NCBI RefSeq assembly: GCF_900108095.1
Contig: NZ_FNWL01000002.1
Location: 726,748-790,747, forward strand
Direction: 5' to 3'
Source of the DNA: Natronorubrum sediminis
Lineage (GTDB): Archaea > Halobacteriota > Halobacteria > Halobacteriales > Natrialbaceae
Length of the DNA stretch: 64,000 nucleotides
The notes beneath the pieces were generated by a model. The model made no database searches. It saw only the letters and a list, made by a program, of their open reading frames with translations, and was not told the origin of the DNA. The position numbers and the translations under genes were made by a program. This document shows, one piece after another, positions 24,312-33,687 of the stretch. Within the stretch, counting starts at the first letter, position 1; the number at the start of each line of letters is the position of its first letter.

Positions 24312-24500
24312 CCCCGTGTTTGTGCCTTCCGACAGTCCCCCACCTCACGGTATTATACACGTTCTTGAACATAAGCGCCAACAGACTGCCACTCGACGTA
24401 CGGATCTCGGCTTTCAGGCGAGAACGCGTGCGTCTGTCGAGCAACGCTTCTGGTCGACTGATAACACAGTTTCAAGACGGTTGCCCCGAGTGCACCACGT

Positions 24501-26279
24501 ATGCGACTCGAGGAGTACTGGGGTGTCGGGCCGAAGACCCGGGAGACGCTAGTCGAGGAGTTGGGTGCCGAGCGAGCGATGCAGGCCATCGAGGGCGGTG
24601 ACGTGCGCGCGCTCTCGAATGCGGGACTCGCTCGCGGTCGTGCGACGCGCATTCTGCGTCGGGCGACGGGCGGCGACGGAATGGAGATGCTAGCGACGCG
24701 CGATGCTCGCTCCGCGTACAAGGAAGTACTCGACCTTGCCGTCGAACACGCCGTCACGCGACGAGCGGCCGACCGAATCCGCGTGCTGACGCCGCTCACC
24801 TCACAGGAGGCCATGGACGACCGACTGGACGACGTACTCGCGGCCCGGAACGCCTGGGGGGCACTCACCGACGAGGACCGCGACGCCGTTCTCGACGCCT
24901 ACGAACGCTACGACGAGCGAAACGAGAGCGAACGCGCCGCCGTCGAGACGGCATTAGCCTTGCTCGAGGCAGGGGTCGACTCCGGGCCGTTCGCGACCAT
25001 CGCTGAACTCGAGCGAGAGCGACTCGAGGACGCTGCCGACGCGCTCGCGTCGTTCGACGGCGACCGACAGCGGGTGCAATCGGACGTCGACGACGAACTC
25101 GATCGACTCCGCGATGCACTGGGTGCGATCGAAGATATGGACGCGAACGCCCTCGAACTGATCGAGGAACTCCGTTCGGACGGCGTGCGCGACGTCGGGC
25201 AGTTCCGCGAGTCCTTCGAGGATCATCTCTTGAGCGAGACTGGCGTGACGATCGAGCAGGTCCACGACGCGATGCCTGCCGACGCGACGGACGCGACGGA
25301 TTTCGTCGGGAGCACCCTCCGAACGCTTCGAAGCGATCTCACGAGTGCGATCGACGAACGCGAAGCGACGGTCGCGAGCGACCTCGAGGAAACGCTCGAG
25401 GAGACCAGTGACGCGACCGACCAGGCCGTTGGCGCGGTCGACGAGATCGCCTTGCACCTCTCGTTGGCTCGGTTCGCACTCGCGTACAACTGCACCCGCC
25501 CGGCGTTCGTCGAAGGAGACGGCGCGGTGTCCGTCGTACAGGCCCAGAACCTGACCATCGCTGCGAACGACGATGAGTCGGTCCAATCTGTCACCTACGC
25601 GCTCGGCGAACACGCCGTGACCGACGTGTCGGCAGACGTCAACGCCGTTCCAGGCGAGGAACGCGTCACCGTCCTCACTGGAGCCAACAGCGGCGGGAAG
25701 ACGACCCTGCTCGAGACGCTGTGCCAGGTCGTCTTACTGGCGACGATGGGGTTACCCGTCCCCGCCGAACGCGCGGAGGTGACGCCCGTCGACTCGCTTG
25801 TCTTCCACCGCAGACACGCGAGTTTCAACGCCGGTGTGCTCGAGGCGACCCTGAAGTCGATCGTGCCGCCACTGGCGACAGAGGGAAAGACGCTGATGTT
25901 GGTCGACGAGTTCGAGGCGATCACCGAACCCGGCAGCGCGGCCGAGTTGCTTCACGGCCTCGTCACGCTGTCGGTCGACCGGAACGCGCTCGGCGTCTTC
26001 GTCACGCACCTCGCGGACGATTTGGAGCCGCTGCCGCCGACGGCCCGCGTGGACGGCATCTTCGCGGAGGGGTTGAACCCAGACCTCGAGTTGGAAGTCG
26101 ATTACCAGCCGCGATTCGACACCGTCGGCCGTTCGACGCCGGAGTTCATCGTCTCTCGATTGGTCGCGAACGCAGACGGGAGGGGTGAACGCGCCGGATT
26201 CGAGACCCTCGCGGAAGCCGTCGGAAACGACGTCGTCCAGCGAACCCTGGCCGACGCGCGCTGGAGCGAGAGCGAGTAA
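24501..26279 (+). CDS. MutS-related (MutS5-like) ATPase with helix-hairpin-helix
   Basis: A 592-residue protein. The N-terminus is a helix-hairpin-helix (LEEYWGVGPKTRETLVEELG). A long charged helical region, the clamp/lever equivalent, fills about 60-330. The C-terminal ABC-type ATPase has Walker A GANSGGKTTLLE (near 394), a VTPVDSLVFHRRHAS stretch and Walker B TLMLVDEFEA. The mismatch-binding domain of MutS1 is absent, so it belongs with the MutS5/MutS2-like haloarchaeal proteins, whose part in repair or recombination is unsettled. It is divergent from purF and ends one base before the stop of the next, convergent gene. Confidence 0.88.
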   Translation: MRLEEYWGVGPKTRETLVEELGAERAMQAIEGGDVRALSNAGLARGRATRILRRATGGDGMEMLATRDARSAYKEVLDLAVEHAVTRRAADRIRVLTPLTSQEAMDDRLDDVLAARNAWGALTDEDRDAVLDAYERYDERNESERAAVETALALLEAGVDSGPFATIAELERERLEDAADALASFDGDRQRVQSDVDDELDRLRDALGAIEDMDANALELIEELRSDGVRDVGQFRESFEDHLLSETGVTIEQVHDAMPADATDATDFVGSTLRTLRSDLTSAIDEREATVASDLEETLEETSDATDQAVGAVDEIALHLSLARFALAYNCTRPAFVEGDGAVSVVQAQNLTIAANDDESVQSVTYALGEHAVTDVSADVNAVPGEERVTVLTGANSGGKTTLLETLCQVVLLATMGLPVPAERAEVTPVDSLVFHRRHASFNAGVLEATLKSIVPPLATEGKTLMLVDEFEAITEPGSAAELLHGLVTLSVDRNALGVFVTHLADDLEPLPPTARVDGIFAEGLNPDLELEVDYQPRFDTVGRSTPEFIVSRLVANADGRGERAGFETLAEAVGNDVVQRTLADARWSESE

Positions 26280-26864
26280 TCACCACCAATCGCGGACGTC
26301 TTCTCGGTCCGACAATCTGGTCTCTTCTTCGGGTCGTCGATCCGGCGGCGAGGCGTACTCTCCACCGTCGACACCTCCTTCGCCGTACGTGTACGCTCTC
26401 CCGTCTTCTTCCTCACAGACTCGAGCCTCGAGGTACGTCTGTGCGGCGCGACGAGAGAGCGCACCCATCTCGACGATATCCGCGAGCGTCGTTTTCGTCG
26501 CCTGAAACCAGATCCGAACCCGTTCGTCGACAGCGAGCGTGTCCACGGCGACGATCCCGCCGCGACACCCGCCGTGGCTGACGGCCCACTCGAGCCAACA
26601 GACTCGGTACGTGGTGGTGCGGTAGTCTTCCCCCGGTGCGACGAGGACCAGTCGCTCGTACGTACAGGGGTCAAGATAGGCGCTCAGAATGCGGTCGCGG
26701 GAAACTGCGTGGCCGACCATTTCGGGGTTGATCGAGCCGTCGGCCAGCGGCGTCTCGGCCGTGATCTGCTCGCCGAGCGCGACCCGCTCGCCGCCCCAGT
26801 GGCTGTACCTGATATCGTAGCGCTGGTCCGGTCGTCGATAGGCGACGAGTGCTCTATGCCCCAT
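26280..26864 (-). CDS. haloarchaeal conserved protein (possibly DUF6735)
   Basis: A 194-residue protein beginning MGHRALVAYRRPDQRYDIRY, SHWGGERVALGEQI. This opening is typical of a haloarchaeal family I recall as DUF6735. There is an aromatic-rich core (TTTYRVCWLEWAVSHGG) and a disordered acidic C-terminus. No catalytic or metal motif is evident. It is convergent with the MutS-like gene, with directly adjoining stops (26279/26280). The function is unknown. Confidence 0.75.
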   Translation of the reverse strand: MGHRALVAYRRPDQRYDIRYSHWGGERVALGEQITAETPLADGSINPEMVGHAVSRDRILSAYLDPCTYERLVLVAPGEDYRTTTYRVCWLEWAVSHGGCRGGIVAVDTLAVDERVRIWFQATKTTLADIVEMGALSRRAAQTYLEARVCEEEDGRAYTYGEGGVDGGEYASPPDRRPEEETRLSDREDVRDWW

Positions 26865-27009
26865 CGACTCCCCTCCGCGTTCGCGAGACGTCCACGGCGT
26901 CGGTCCGTGAACGAGCGCCGGCCTGGCTCGGACGGTCCATCACGGGGTCTGGCCGCCCGCCAGTATTTGAACCTACGGATGGCGGGGGTGACCGAACAGC
27001 GGAGTCCGC

Positions 27010-27034
27010 ATTCGATTCGATTCGGTTCGATTCG
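27010..27034. repeat. five ATTCG-type pentanucleotide repeats
   Basis: ATTCG ATTCG ATTCG GTTCG ATTCG in a row, about 70-90 bases before the HAD-hydrolase start. It may be a slipped repeat in the promoter region. Confidence 0.6.
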
Positions 27035-27101
27035 ACCGTCTCGACTCGTAGACAATGGGGAAAGGCAGAACTTCGTCGGCGTCGTAGGGAGACGTACGCA
27101 G

Positions 27102-27755
27102 ATGGCGACGGCATACGACGCGGTCGTGTTCGACAACGACGGCGTACTGACGACACCGACGGACCGCAGCGCACTGCTCGAGGCGATGGACGAGGCGTTC
27201 GACGCGGTCGGCGTGCGCGAGCCACCGGATCACCACCGCGAGACGCTGTTGAGCCCCAGCGTCGACTCGCTCCAGACCATCGCGGACGCACACGACGTCG
27301 ATCCGCGAACCCTCTGGTCTGCTCGCGAAGAGGCGGCGATCGCCGCCCAACTGGGGGAGATCGAAGCGGGCCGAAAGCGACTCTACGACGATATCGACGC
27401 CCTCGAGGACCTCGAGACGCCGACAGGGATCGTCAGCAACAACCAACACGAGACGATCGGCAACATCGTCGACCACTACGGCCTCGACTCGTTCGAAATC
27501 TGGTACGGCCGCGAACCGAGCCTCGAGGGAATCGAGCGCAAGAAACCCACGCCACACTACCTCGAGCGAGCGCTCGCGGATCTCGAGGCCGACGACGCCC
27601 TCTACGTCGGCGATAGCTGGGTCGATGTCGCCGCAGCGGATGCGGCGGGAGTCGACGTCGCGTTTATCCGGCGGGCGCACCGACGAGAGTACGAACTCGA
27701 GCGCGTGCCAACGTACGAAATCGAGGGGTTAGGGGACATTCAGGAGCTACTGTAA
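27102..27755 (+). CDS. HAD-superfamily hydrolase
   Basis: A 217-residue phosphatase-type HAD protein. Motif I is VVFDNDGVLT (nucleophile Asp and acid Asp), motif II IVSNNQHET, motif III the Lys in RKKPTPHYL, and motif IV YVGDSWVDVAAA. A helical cap lies between motifs I and II, as in the phosphoglycolate phosphatase-like subfamily; the substrate is unknown. The ATG at 27102 is chosen because the protein starts right before motif I. The frame is open far upstream but is basic there. It converges on the SRPBCC gene with a 25-bp gap. Confidence 0.88.
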   Translation: MATAYDAVVFDNDGVLTTPTDRSALLEAMDEAFDAVGVREPPDHHRETLLSPSVDSLQTIADAHDVDPRTLWSAREEAAIAAQLGEIEAGRKRLYDDIDALEDLETPTGIVSNNQHETIGNIVDHYGLDSFEIWYGREPSLEGIERKKPTPHYLERALADLEADDALYVGDSWVDVAAADAAGVDVAFIRRAHRREYELERVPTYEIEGLGDIQELL

Positions 27756-27780
27756 GAACTGCATTCCCCTGTCGAGCAAA

Positions 27781-28227
27781 TTATTCTGCTGTGCTGGCTC
27801 TTGCCTCCGAACGCGCCTTGACGGCCGCGTTCATCGCCCCGAAGCCGGCTTCGATCGCGTCGGCGTCTAACAACACCGGAACGAGTGCACCCCGGAACGT
27901 TTCGCGGTGTAACAACCGCGTTCGCTCGCCGTCGTCGATCGGCTCGAGGTGGAACTCGTGGTAGCCGTCGAAGGCGAAGGGGACGACCAGTCGGCCGAGC
28001 CAGACGAGCCGTCGATTCTCTTCGACGGCGACGACTTCCGGCGTGAACGTCATCGCTCGAGCGCCGGGGGGTTCGATCCGGACGCGGAGTCGCTCGCCTT
28101 CGCTCGGCGTTCCGTCGATCGCGCGCACAAACGGGTTCCACTCGGGGTAGCTGTCGAACTCGAGGAGAACGTCCCAGACGACGTCGGGCGGGGCGTCGAT
28201 CTCTTCGAAGACCTCGATCTGGTTCAT
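27781..28227 (-). CDS. SRPBCC (START/PYR-like) domain protein
   Basis: A single-domain protein of about 148 residues with the helix-grip fold pattern of SRPBCC/CoxG-like proteins. It begins QIEVFEEIDAPPDVVWDVLL, EFDSYPEWNPFVRAIDG, and continues with EVVAVEENRRLVWLGRL and RTRLLHRETFRG. These bind hydrophobic ligands; the ligand is unknown. The ATG at 28227 is preferred; another at 28254 adds nine residues (MALWRIPGL). It is divergent from the amidohydrolase gene. Confidence 0.85.
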   Translation of the reverse strand: MNQIEVFEEIDAPPDVVWDVLLEFDSYPEWNPFVRAIDGTPSEGERLRVRIEPPGARAMTFTPEVVAVEENRRLVWLGRLVVPFAFDGYHEFHLEPIDDGERTRLLHRETFRGALVPVLLDADAIEAGFGAMNAAVKARSEARASTAE

Positions 28228-28357
28228 TAGTCCGGGTATGCGCCACAGTGCCATGCGTGTGTCGCCGTCGCAGGCTGGGACGGCGGCCATAACTCGGATC
28301 GGTGACCGACGAACGTAGCCCGAATCGTTGAAGGCGCAGACGACGGAAGAGACGAGT

Positions 28358-29380
28358 ATGGAACGAACGGGGACGATTCTTCGGGGCCGCGAGTTCGAGC
28401 CGATCGAGGGCCGAATCGTAATCGACGACGACGGTCGCATCGAAGCCATCGAGGAGACGGCTATCGACAGTTCGGACATTATCCTGCCGTCGTTCGTCAA
28501 CGCCCACACGCACATCGGCGACTCGATCGCAAAAGAGGCGGGTGGTGGACTCTCGCTCGAGGAACTGGTCGCGCCGCCGGACGGACTGAAACACCGATTG
28601 CTCCGACAGGCCTCACCCGAGGAACTCGTCGACGCGATGCGTCGGTCCCTGCAGTTCATGCAGCGCTCAGGGACCGCTGCCTGTCTGGATTTCCGAGAGG
28701 GCGGTGTCGAGGGCGTCCGCCACCTCGAGCAGGCTGCAGACGGCCTTCCGATCGACGCACTGTCGTTCGCTCGCGGCTCGATCGACGCCATGCACGCGGG
28801 CGACGGCTTCGGCGCGAGCGGAGCGAACGACGCGGAGTTCGGCGACGAACGAGCGGCAACCCGAGAGGCCGACAAACCCTTCGGCATTCACGCGGGCGAA
28901 GTCGACGCGAGCGACATCGATCCCGCCCTCGACCTCGAGCCAGAGTTTCTGGTCCACGTGGTCCATCCCGAGCGAGATCACCTCGAGCGCATCGCAGAGC
29001 AAGCGGTGCCGGTCGTCGTCTGTCCCCGCTCGAACGTTGTCACGGACGTCGGCCTCTCGCCGTACACGGAGCTGAACGAACGGACGACACTCGCCCTCGG
29101 CACGGACAATGTGATGTTAAACTCGCCGTCGATGTTCCGTGAGATGGCGTTTCTGTCGAAGTGCTCGGAGCTGACAGCCACTGAAATCCTTCGGATGGCG
29201 ACAATCAACGGGGCCGAAATCGCCGGCCTCGAGTACGGACTCCTCGAACCGGGCCGACGCGCTCGCCTGACGATTCTCGACGGCGACTCGCACAATCTCG
29301 CGGGGGCGCGCGACCCCGTTCGGGCCGTGGTCCGCCGAGCGGGCGTCGACGACGTTCGAGAGATTCTCCTCGACACGTGA
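28358..29380 (+). CDS. amidohydrolase-family protein
   Basis: A 340-residue TIM-barrel metal-dependent hydrolase. The N-terminal strand domain has GRIVIDDDGRIEAIEET, the metal HxH is in SFVNAHTHIGDS (near 55), later ligands are in FGIHAGE and FLVHVVHP, and the catalytic Asp is in LALGTDNVMLN. The set resembles deaminases and related cytosine/adenosine-type amidohydrolases; the substrate is not evident. The ATG at 28358 is chosen since the protein starts there like its family. The frame extends ten codons upstream. Confidence 0.85.
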   Translation: MERTGTILRGREFEPIEGRIVIDDDGRIEAIEETAIDSSDIILPSFVNAHTHIGDSIAKEAGGGLSLEELVAPPDGLKHRLLRQASPEELVDAMRRSLQFMQRSGTAACLDFREGGVEGVRHLEQAADGLPIDALSFARGSIDAMHAGDGFGASGANDAEFGDERAATREADKPFGIHAGEVDASDIDPALDLEPEFLVHVVHPERDHLERIAEQAVPVVVCPRSNVVTDVGLSPYTELNERTTLALGTDNVMLNSPSMFREMAFLSKCSELTATEILRMATINGAEIAGLEYGLLEPGRRARLTILDGDSHNLAGARDPVRAVVRRAGVDDVREILLDT

Positions 29381-29460
29381 GATCGATTCCGTCCCCCGAT
29401 TTCTGACGGAAATTCCGTTCTATTCGCTCGAGTGAGGGTCTCTCGACACCACAACAACGT

Positions 29461-29467
29461 TATTATA
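29461..29467 (+). promoter_or_regulatory. candidate TATA box of the universal stress protein gene
   Basis: TATTATA, 30-36 bases before the ATG at 29497. Confidence 0.45.
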
Positions 29468-29496
29468 CTATCGGGAGCTATATGTTCACATATAGC

Positions 29497-29973
29497 ATGT
29501 ACGACTGCATCCTCGTTCCGACTGACGGATCGCCCGAAGTCGAACGCGCACTCGAGTACGCGTTCGAGTTGGCACAGGTCCACGACGCGACGGTCCGGGC
29601 GATTTACGTCGTCAGCGTCGCGGGCTATGGGGGACTGCCCATGGAGACCGCCCTGGAGGGAGTCAGCGGGGCCCTCCGCGACGAAGGGGAAGCAGCCGTC
29701 CGCCGAGTAAAGGAACTAGCCCCCGACGGTGTCGAGGTCGAAACGCTGGTCCTCGAGGGGTCGCCGAGTCGCGTCATCGTCGAGCAGGCTCAGCCGGATC
29801 GGTGTGACCTCGTGGTGATGGGGACCCACGGCCGTGGCGGCATCGACAGACTCCTGCTCGGCAGCGTGACGGAACGAGTCGTCCGGCGCGCCCCCGTCCC
29901 CGTATTGACCGTACAGGTCGATCCGTCCGAATCGGGCGAACAACCAGAACAGCCGTCGCTCGCCGTCGAGTGA
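29497..29973 (+). CDS. universal stress protein (UspA family)
   Basis: A 158-residue single Usp domain, starting MYDCILVPTDGSPEVERALE. The nucleotide-binding signature is VVMGTHGRGGIDRLLLGS, then VTERVVRRAPVPVLTV (G-2x-G-9x-G-S/T type), so ATP binding is likely. Members rise under stress or starvation; the exact role is unknown. The ATG at 29497 is taken instead of 29482, as it fits the TATA spacing and the family start. Confidence 0.93.
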   Translation: MYDCILVPTDGSPEVERALEYAFELAQVHDATVRAIYVVSVAGYGGLPMETALEGVSGALRDEGEAAVRRVKELAPDGVEVETLVLEGSPSRVIVEQAQPDRCDLVVMGTHGRGGIDRLLLGSVTERVVRRAPVPVLTVQVDPSESGEQPEQPSLAVE

Positions 29974-30020
29974 GTGTTTCGACACATAAGTCGATTTTCT
30001 CGAGTCCCCAAAGCGGCTCC

Positions 30021-30965
30021 TCAGACGGGACGTAAATGCTCACAGTCGCCGGCAGCGACCGTTTCGTTGCCGTCCGCCGTTTTCACCACGAGGGCACCCG
30101 AGTCGGTGATATCCACCGCGTCGCCGACGAGTTCCCCCGACGGTCGGTCCACGCGCACCCGCTGGCCGAGCGTGAGCGCCAACTCACGCCAGGCTGGAAC
30201 CACGCCCTCCAGGTCGGTTCGGTACTCCGCTAACTCCTCGAGTAGGCGTTGAACGAACCGTCGTCGGTCAACGTCGCCGGCTTCCTCGCGAATCGTCGTC
30301 GCCGTTTCGGGGAGGTCGGCGGCATCGATGTTTGCATTGACGCCGATGCCGACGGCGATCCACTCGACGCGGTCCATCTCCCCTTCCATCTCAGTGAGGA
30401 TGCCCGCGAGCTTTCGGTAGTCGCCGTCCTCGTCGACGGGAACGACGACGTCGTTCGGCCACTTGATCCGGGCGTCGACCCCGGCTTCGCGGGCCGCTCG
30501 AGCCGTCGCCACCGATGCCGCGAGCGTGTACAGCGGTGCCTGTGCGGGCGTAATCTCCGGTCGCGTGAGCAGGCTGAGCCAGACGCCGCCCGACGGTGCC
30601 GACCACGCGCGCTCGAGGCGACCACGGCCGCCGACCTGTTCGTCGGCTAGGACGGCGACGTCCGTCGCCCCTTCGGCGGCCAACTCGCGCGCACGGTCGT
30701 TCGTGCTCCCGATCGAGTCGTGATACTCGAGAGAAACGGCCGCCTCGAGTCCGTACTCGATGGCGGGAGCGTTGTACGCAGTCACGTCGGTGAGTTCGTA
30801 TCCGCCGGGGCCGCTTTCGATCTCGAAGCCGGCGTCCCGGAGCGCGTCGATCTGCTTCCAGACGGCGGCCCGCGAGATGTCGAGCGAGTCGGCCAACTGG
30901 GGCCCCGACACGGGCCCGTCGCCGAGTGACTCGAGGATGGCGCGTCGCGTCTCGTTCGTGGTCAT
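30021..30965 (-). CDS. birA: biotin--[acetyl-CoA-carboxylase] ligase BirA
   Basis: Attaches biotin to carboxylase carrier domains and may also repress transcription. An N-terminal winged helix (LADSLDISRAAVWKQIDALR) precedes the ligase domain with GGRGRLERAWSAPSGGVWLS, the lysine motif IKWPNDVVV and VGIGVNANI. A C-terminal SH3-like piece (LGQRVRVDRPSGELVGDA) follows. At 314 residues it is a full-length, bifunctional type. The ATG at 30965 is chosen because the wHTH begins ten residues later. The window shows no biotin or carboxylase genes beside it. Confidence 0.95.
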   Translation of the reverse strand: MTTNETRRAILESLGDGPVSGPQLADSLDISRAAVWKQIDALRDAGFEIESGPGGYELTDVTAYNAPAIEYGLEAAVSLEYHDSIGSTNDRARELAAEGATDVAVLADEQVGGRGRLERAWSAPSGGVWLSLLTRPEITPAQAPLYTLAASVATARAAREAGVDARIKWPNDVVVPVDEDGDYRKLAGILTEMEGEMDRVEWIAVGIGVNANIDAADLPETATTIREEAGDVDRRRFVQRLLEELAEYRTDLEGVVPAWRELALTLGQRVRVDRPSGELVGDAVDITDSGALVVKTADGNETVAAGDCEHLRPV

Positions 30966-31306
30966 GGACTCGAGAGGGGCGCGCTCGTACTTCAATCGGC
31001 GGGATTCGAAGCCAATCGAACCACGTGCGGTGGCGCGCGCTGAACGGCGGCGAACGTAATCGAGTCGCGAGCGAAGCGAGCTACGAGCCGAGTGAGACGC
31101 CGTTCAAAATTGCGCGAGGATGAGTGAGGGAGCATTGCGACTGAGCGAATCGGCTGGGGAGTGCGAGGCGTGAATGGAGTGAGCGCCTCGAGGGTGCGAA
31201 CGGGGAACGAAGTGATCCGTGAGCAACGTGGCAATCATCGCTGCCAGCGCGAGCAGCGTATCTGCGTCACCAGTACGCTTGCAGAAACGGAGACGGATAG
31301 CCTCGC
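30966..31306. other. intergenic region with GAGCGAAG-type extragenic repeats
   Basis: No gene is seen. The stretch 31060-31230 is rich in GAGCGAAGCGAGC and GAGTGAGCGCC patterns, the haloarchaeal extragenic style. Open frames are Arg-rich shadows. Confidence 0.5.
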
Positions 31307-32446
31307 CTAGAGCAACTGATCGGCGATGATCCCCTTCTGAATCTCGCTCGTCCCGTCGTAGATCTTCGTGACGCGAGCGTCCCGGTAGAACCGCTCGACC
31401 GGATGGTCCGTGACGTAGCCCGCGCCTCCGTGAACCTGCAGCGCCTCGTCGGTGACCTCGACCGCACGTTCGCTCGCGAACAGCTTCGCCATCGAGGCGA
31501 GTCGCGTCGCCCGATCGGTGTCGCCTGACTCGAGGCTCGCCGCCGCGCGATACGCCAACGACCGACCGGCCTCCACGCTCGTCGCCATCTCGGCGAGTTT
31601 GTGCCGAATCCCCTGAAACTCCGCGATCGGCTGATCGAACTGCTCGCGCTCGTTTGCGTACGAGATCGCCTCCTCGAGCGCCGCCTGGGCTACCCCGGTC
31701 GCCTGCGCGGCGACGTCGACTCGAGCGGGCGCGAAGAACTCCATCAGCTGGTAGAACCCCCTATCGACCTCGCCGACGACGTTTTTCTCCGGAACGCGAA
31801 GGTCGTCCAGCACGATCTCGGCGGTGTCTTGCGCCTTGATCCCCAGCTTGTTCGTGATCCGCGTCGCGTCGTAGCCGTCGACGTCGGTCGGGGTGAGAAA
31901 CGCGGTGATCCCGCCGTGACCCTGCTCCGGCGAGGTTTTGGCCATGATGATCGCCACGTCCGCAACGGTGCCGTTCGTGATCCACATCTTCTGGCCGTCG
32001 ATCACCCATTCATTCCCATCCTTTTCAGCACGGGTTTCCATCCCGGCCACGTTCGAACCATGTGCGGGTTCCGAGATTCCGGTCGCGATCGGCGTCTCTC
32101 CGGCCGTCACCTTCGGCAGCCACTCCTCGCACATCCACTCGTCACCGTACTCGAGGAGCATCCCGGTCCCGAAATCGGCCGCGGCGATCGAGCCGCCGAC
32201 GCCGGGATCGGCGCGCCATAGTTGCTCGGTGACGATGGCCGTTGAAATCGCGTCCATCCCGGCCCCGCCGTACGACTCCGGGACGTGGGGCGCGACGAGG
32301 TCGAGGTCGGCCGCGTCCGACAGCAGATCTGCAGGATACCGCTGGTCGGCTTCGTACTCCGCCGCGACAGGCCGGATCTCCTCGGAGCCGAACGTCCGAA
32401 CCGCGTCGCGGATGGCTTCCTGCTCCGGTGTAAGGTGAAACGACAT
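31307..32446 (-). CDS. acyl-CoA dehydrogenase
   Basis: A 379-residue flavoprotein that oxidises acyl-CoA to enoyl-CoA. The N-terminal helical domain is followed by signature 1, ISEPAHGSNVAGM, the beta domain with WVIDGQKMWITNGTVADVAI, and signature 2, QVHGGAGYVTDHPVERFYRD. The catalytic Glu lies in YDGTSEIQKGI. The chain-length preference is not readable. The electron acceptor would be ETF, not encoded here. It is isolated between BirA and TyrS. Confidence 0.95.
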   Translation of the reverse strand: MSFHLTPEQEAIRDAVRTFGSEEIRPVAAEYEADQRYPADLLSDAADLDLVAPHVPESYGGAGMDAISTAIVTEQLWRADPGVGGSIAAADFGTGMLLEYGDEWMCEEWLPKVTAGETPIATGISEPAHGSNVAGMETRAEKDGNEWVIDGQKMWITNGTVADVAIIMAKTSPEQGHGGITAFLTPTDVDGYDATRITNKLGIKAQDTAEIVLDDLRVPEKNVVGEVDRGFYQLMEFFAPARVDVAAQATGVAQAALEEAISYANEREQFDQPIAEFQGIRHKLAEMATSVEAGRSLAYRAAASLESGDTDRATRLASMAKLFASERAVEVTDEALQVHGGAGYVTDHPVERFYRDARVTKIYDGTSEIQKGIIADQLL

Positions 32447-32569
32447 ACCCTACCCTCACGTCGGACGAGCCTCAACCCATCGCCGAAATTCTGACACGCA
32501 GGCTGTGCAACAAAGAGCGGCCCAGTCGGTCGGGTAGTCGATCGGTCGATCGGGCAGCCGGCCGACCGA

Positions 32570-33550
32570 TCAGTCCCGAATCTCGAGCAGCTTCTCCCGC
32601 CCCGGCGCGATCAGTTCGTCGAGGTACGTCGCGAGCGTGCCCTTTGCGTCGGCGGGGTGAAGTTCGCCGGACTCTAAGTCCTCGGCGAGTACCTCATACT
32701 CCTCGTAGGTGAGGTCGCCGCCGTACTTCTCGGGTCGTTCGACGACGACGGCCTCGAATCGCGGGAAGACGTGGTACTCGAAGAGTTCGAGGACGGGGTT
32801 CTCGAGATCGCCCTCGGGGTCCCGCTCTGGCGGACAGAACGCGGAGTTGACCTTGTCTTCGAGGTCCGCACTCGAGTCTTCCATCGAGATGGTGATCCCT
32901 TCGCTCGAGGACATCTTGCCCTCGCCGCTGGTGAGATCGGCGACGATGGGTGTGTGCAGGCACGTCGGGGCATCGTAGCCCAGTTCGGGCAGTTCCTCGC
33001 GGGCGAGCATGTGGACCTTGCGCTGGTCGAGGCCGCCGACGGCGAGGTCGAGGTCGAGGTACTCGATGTCCAGACACTGCATCAACGGGTAGACGAGGTG
33101 GCTGACCTTCGCTGTCTCTCCGGACTGTAGTTCGGCCATCGCACGCTGGGCTCGGTTCATCGTCGTCGAGAGTTCGAGTTCGTGGAGGTCGAGCGTGTAG
33201 TCGTCCTCGAGTTGGAACTCCGAACCGTAGACGAACTCGGTGTTGTCCTCGTCGAGTCCGTAGGCGACGAACTGGGCTTTCATCTGTTCGGCGGTGTCAC
33301 GAATCTCCTCGAACGATCCCTTCCCGTTGAGGTAGGCGTGAACGTCGGCGAGCAAGACGACGACCTCCATCCCGGCGTCCTGGAGGTCGATGAGCTTGTT
33401 GGCCGTCAGGAGATGGCCCAGGTGCAACACGCCGGAGGGTTCGTAGCCGACGTAGGCTCGCTTCCCCTCGGCGTCAGCCGCGAGTTCGCGGACCTCTTCG
33501 TCGGTAACGACCTCCTCGGCGTTTCGCGTGATCAGGTCGTAGGCATCCAT
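32570..33550 (-). CDS. tyrS: tyrosyl-tRNA synthetase
   Basis: A class I enzyme of the archaeal type, 326 residues. The HIGH motif reads HLGHLL (in GVLHLGHLLTANKLIDL) and the KMSKS motif is KMSSSEG. Tyrosine-pocket residues lie in YVGYEPSG, and QCLDIEYLDLDLAVGGLDQR follows. The ATG at 33550 is chosen because a TATA box (ATTTATAC, 33575-33582) is exactly at leaderless spacing; the frame is open further to 33628. It is divergent from the next gene. Confidence 0.97.
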   Translation of the reverse strand: MDAYDLITRNAEEVVTDEEVRELAADAEGKRAYVGYEPSGVLHLGHLLTANKLIDLQDAGMEVVVLLADVHAYLNGKGSFEEIRDTAEQMKAQFVAYGLDEDNTEFVYGSEFQLEDDYTLDLHELELSTTMNRAQRAMAELQSGETAKVSHLVYPLMQCLDIEYLDLDLAVGGLDQRKVHMLAREELPELGYDAPTCLHTPIVADLTSGEGKMSSSEGITISMEDSSADLEDKVNSAFCPPERDPEGDLENPVLELFEYHVFPRFEAVVVERPEKYGGDLTYEEYEVLAEDLESGELHPADAKGTLATYLDELIAPGREKLLEIRD

Positions 33551-33574
33551 GTGTGAATCGAAACGCGAGGAGGG

Positions 33575-33582
33575 ATTTATAC
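33575..33582 (-). promoter_or_regulatory. TATA box of tyrS
   Basis: GTATAAAT on the minus strand, 25-32 bases before the tyrS ATG. Confidence 0.6.
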
Positions 33583-33687
33583 CCGCTGAATGCGCTCGCT
33601 CGAGACGGCCGAGCACCGAGACACCCATCCGTAGCTGAATGCCTGCCGAACATACTTGTCGATAGCTGGCTTCCTACAGACAAGCCC

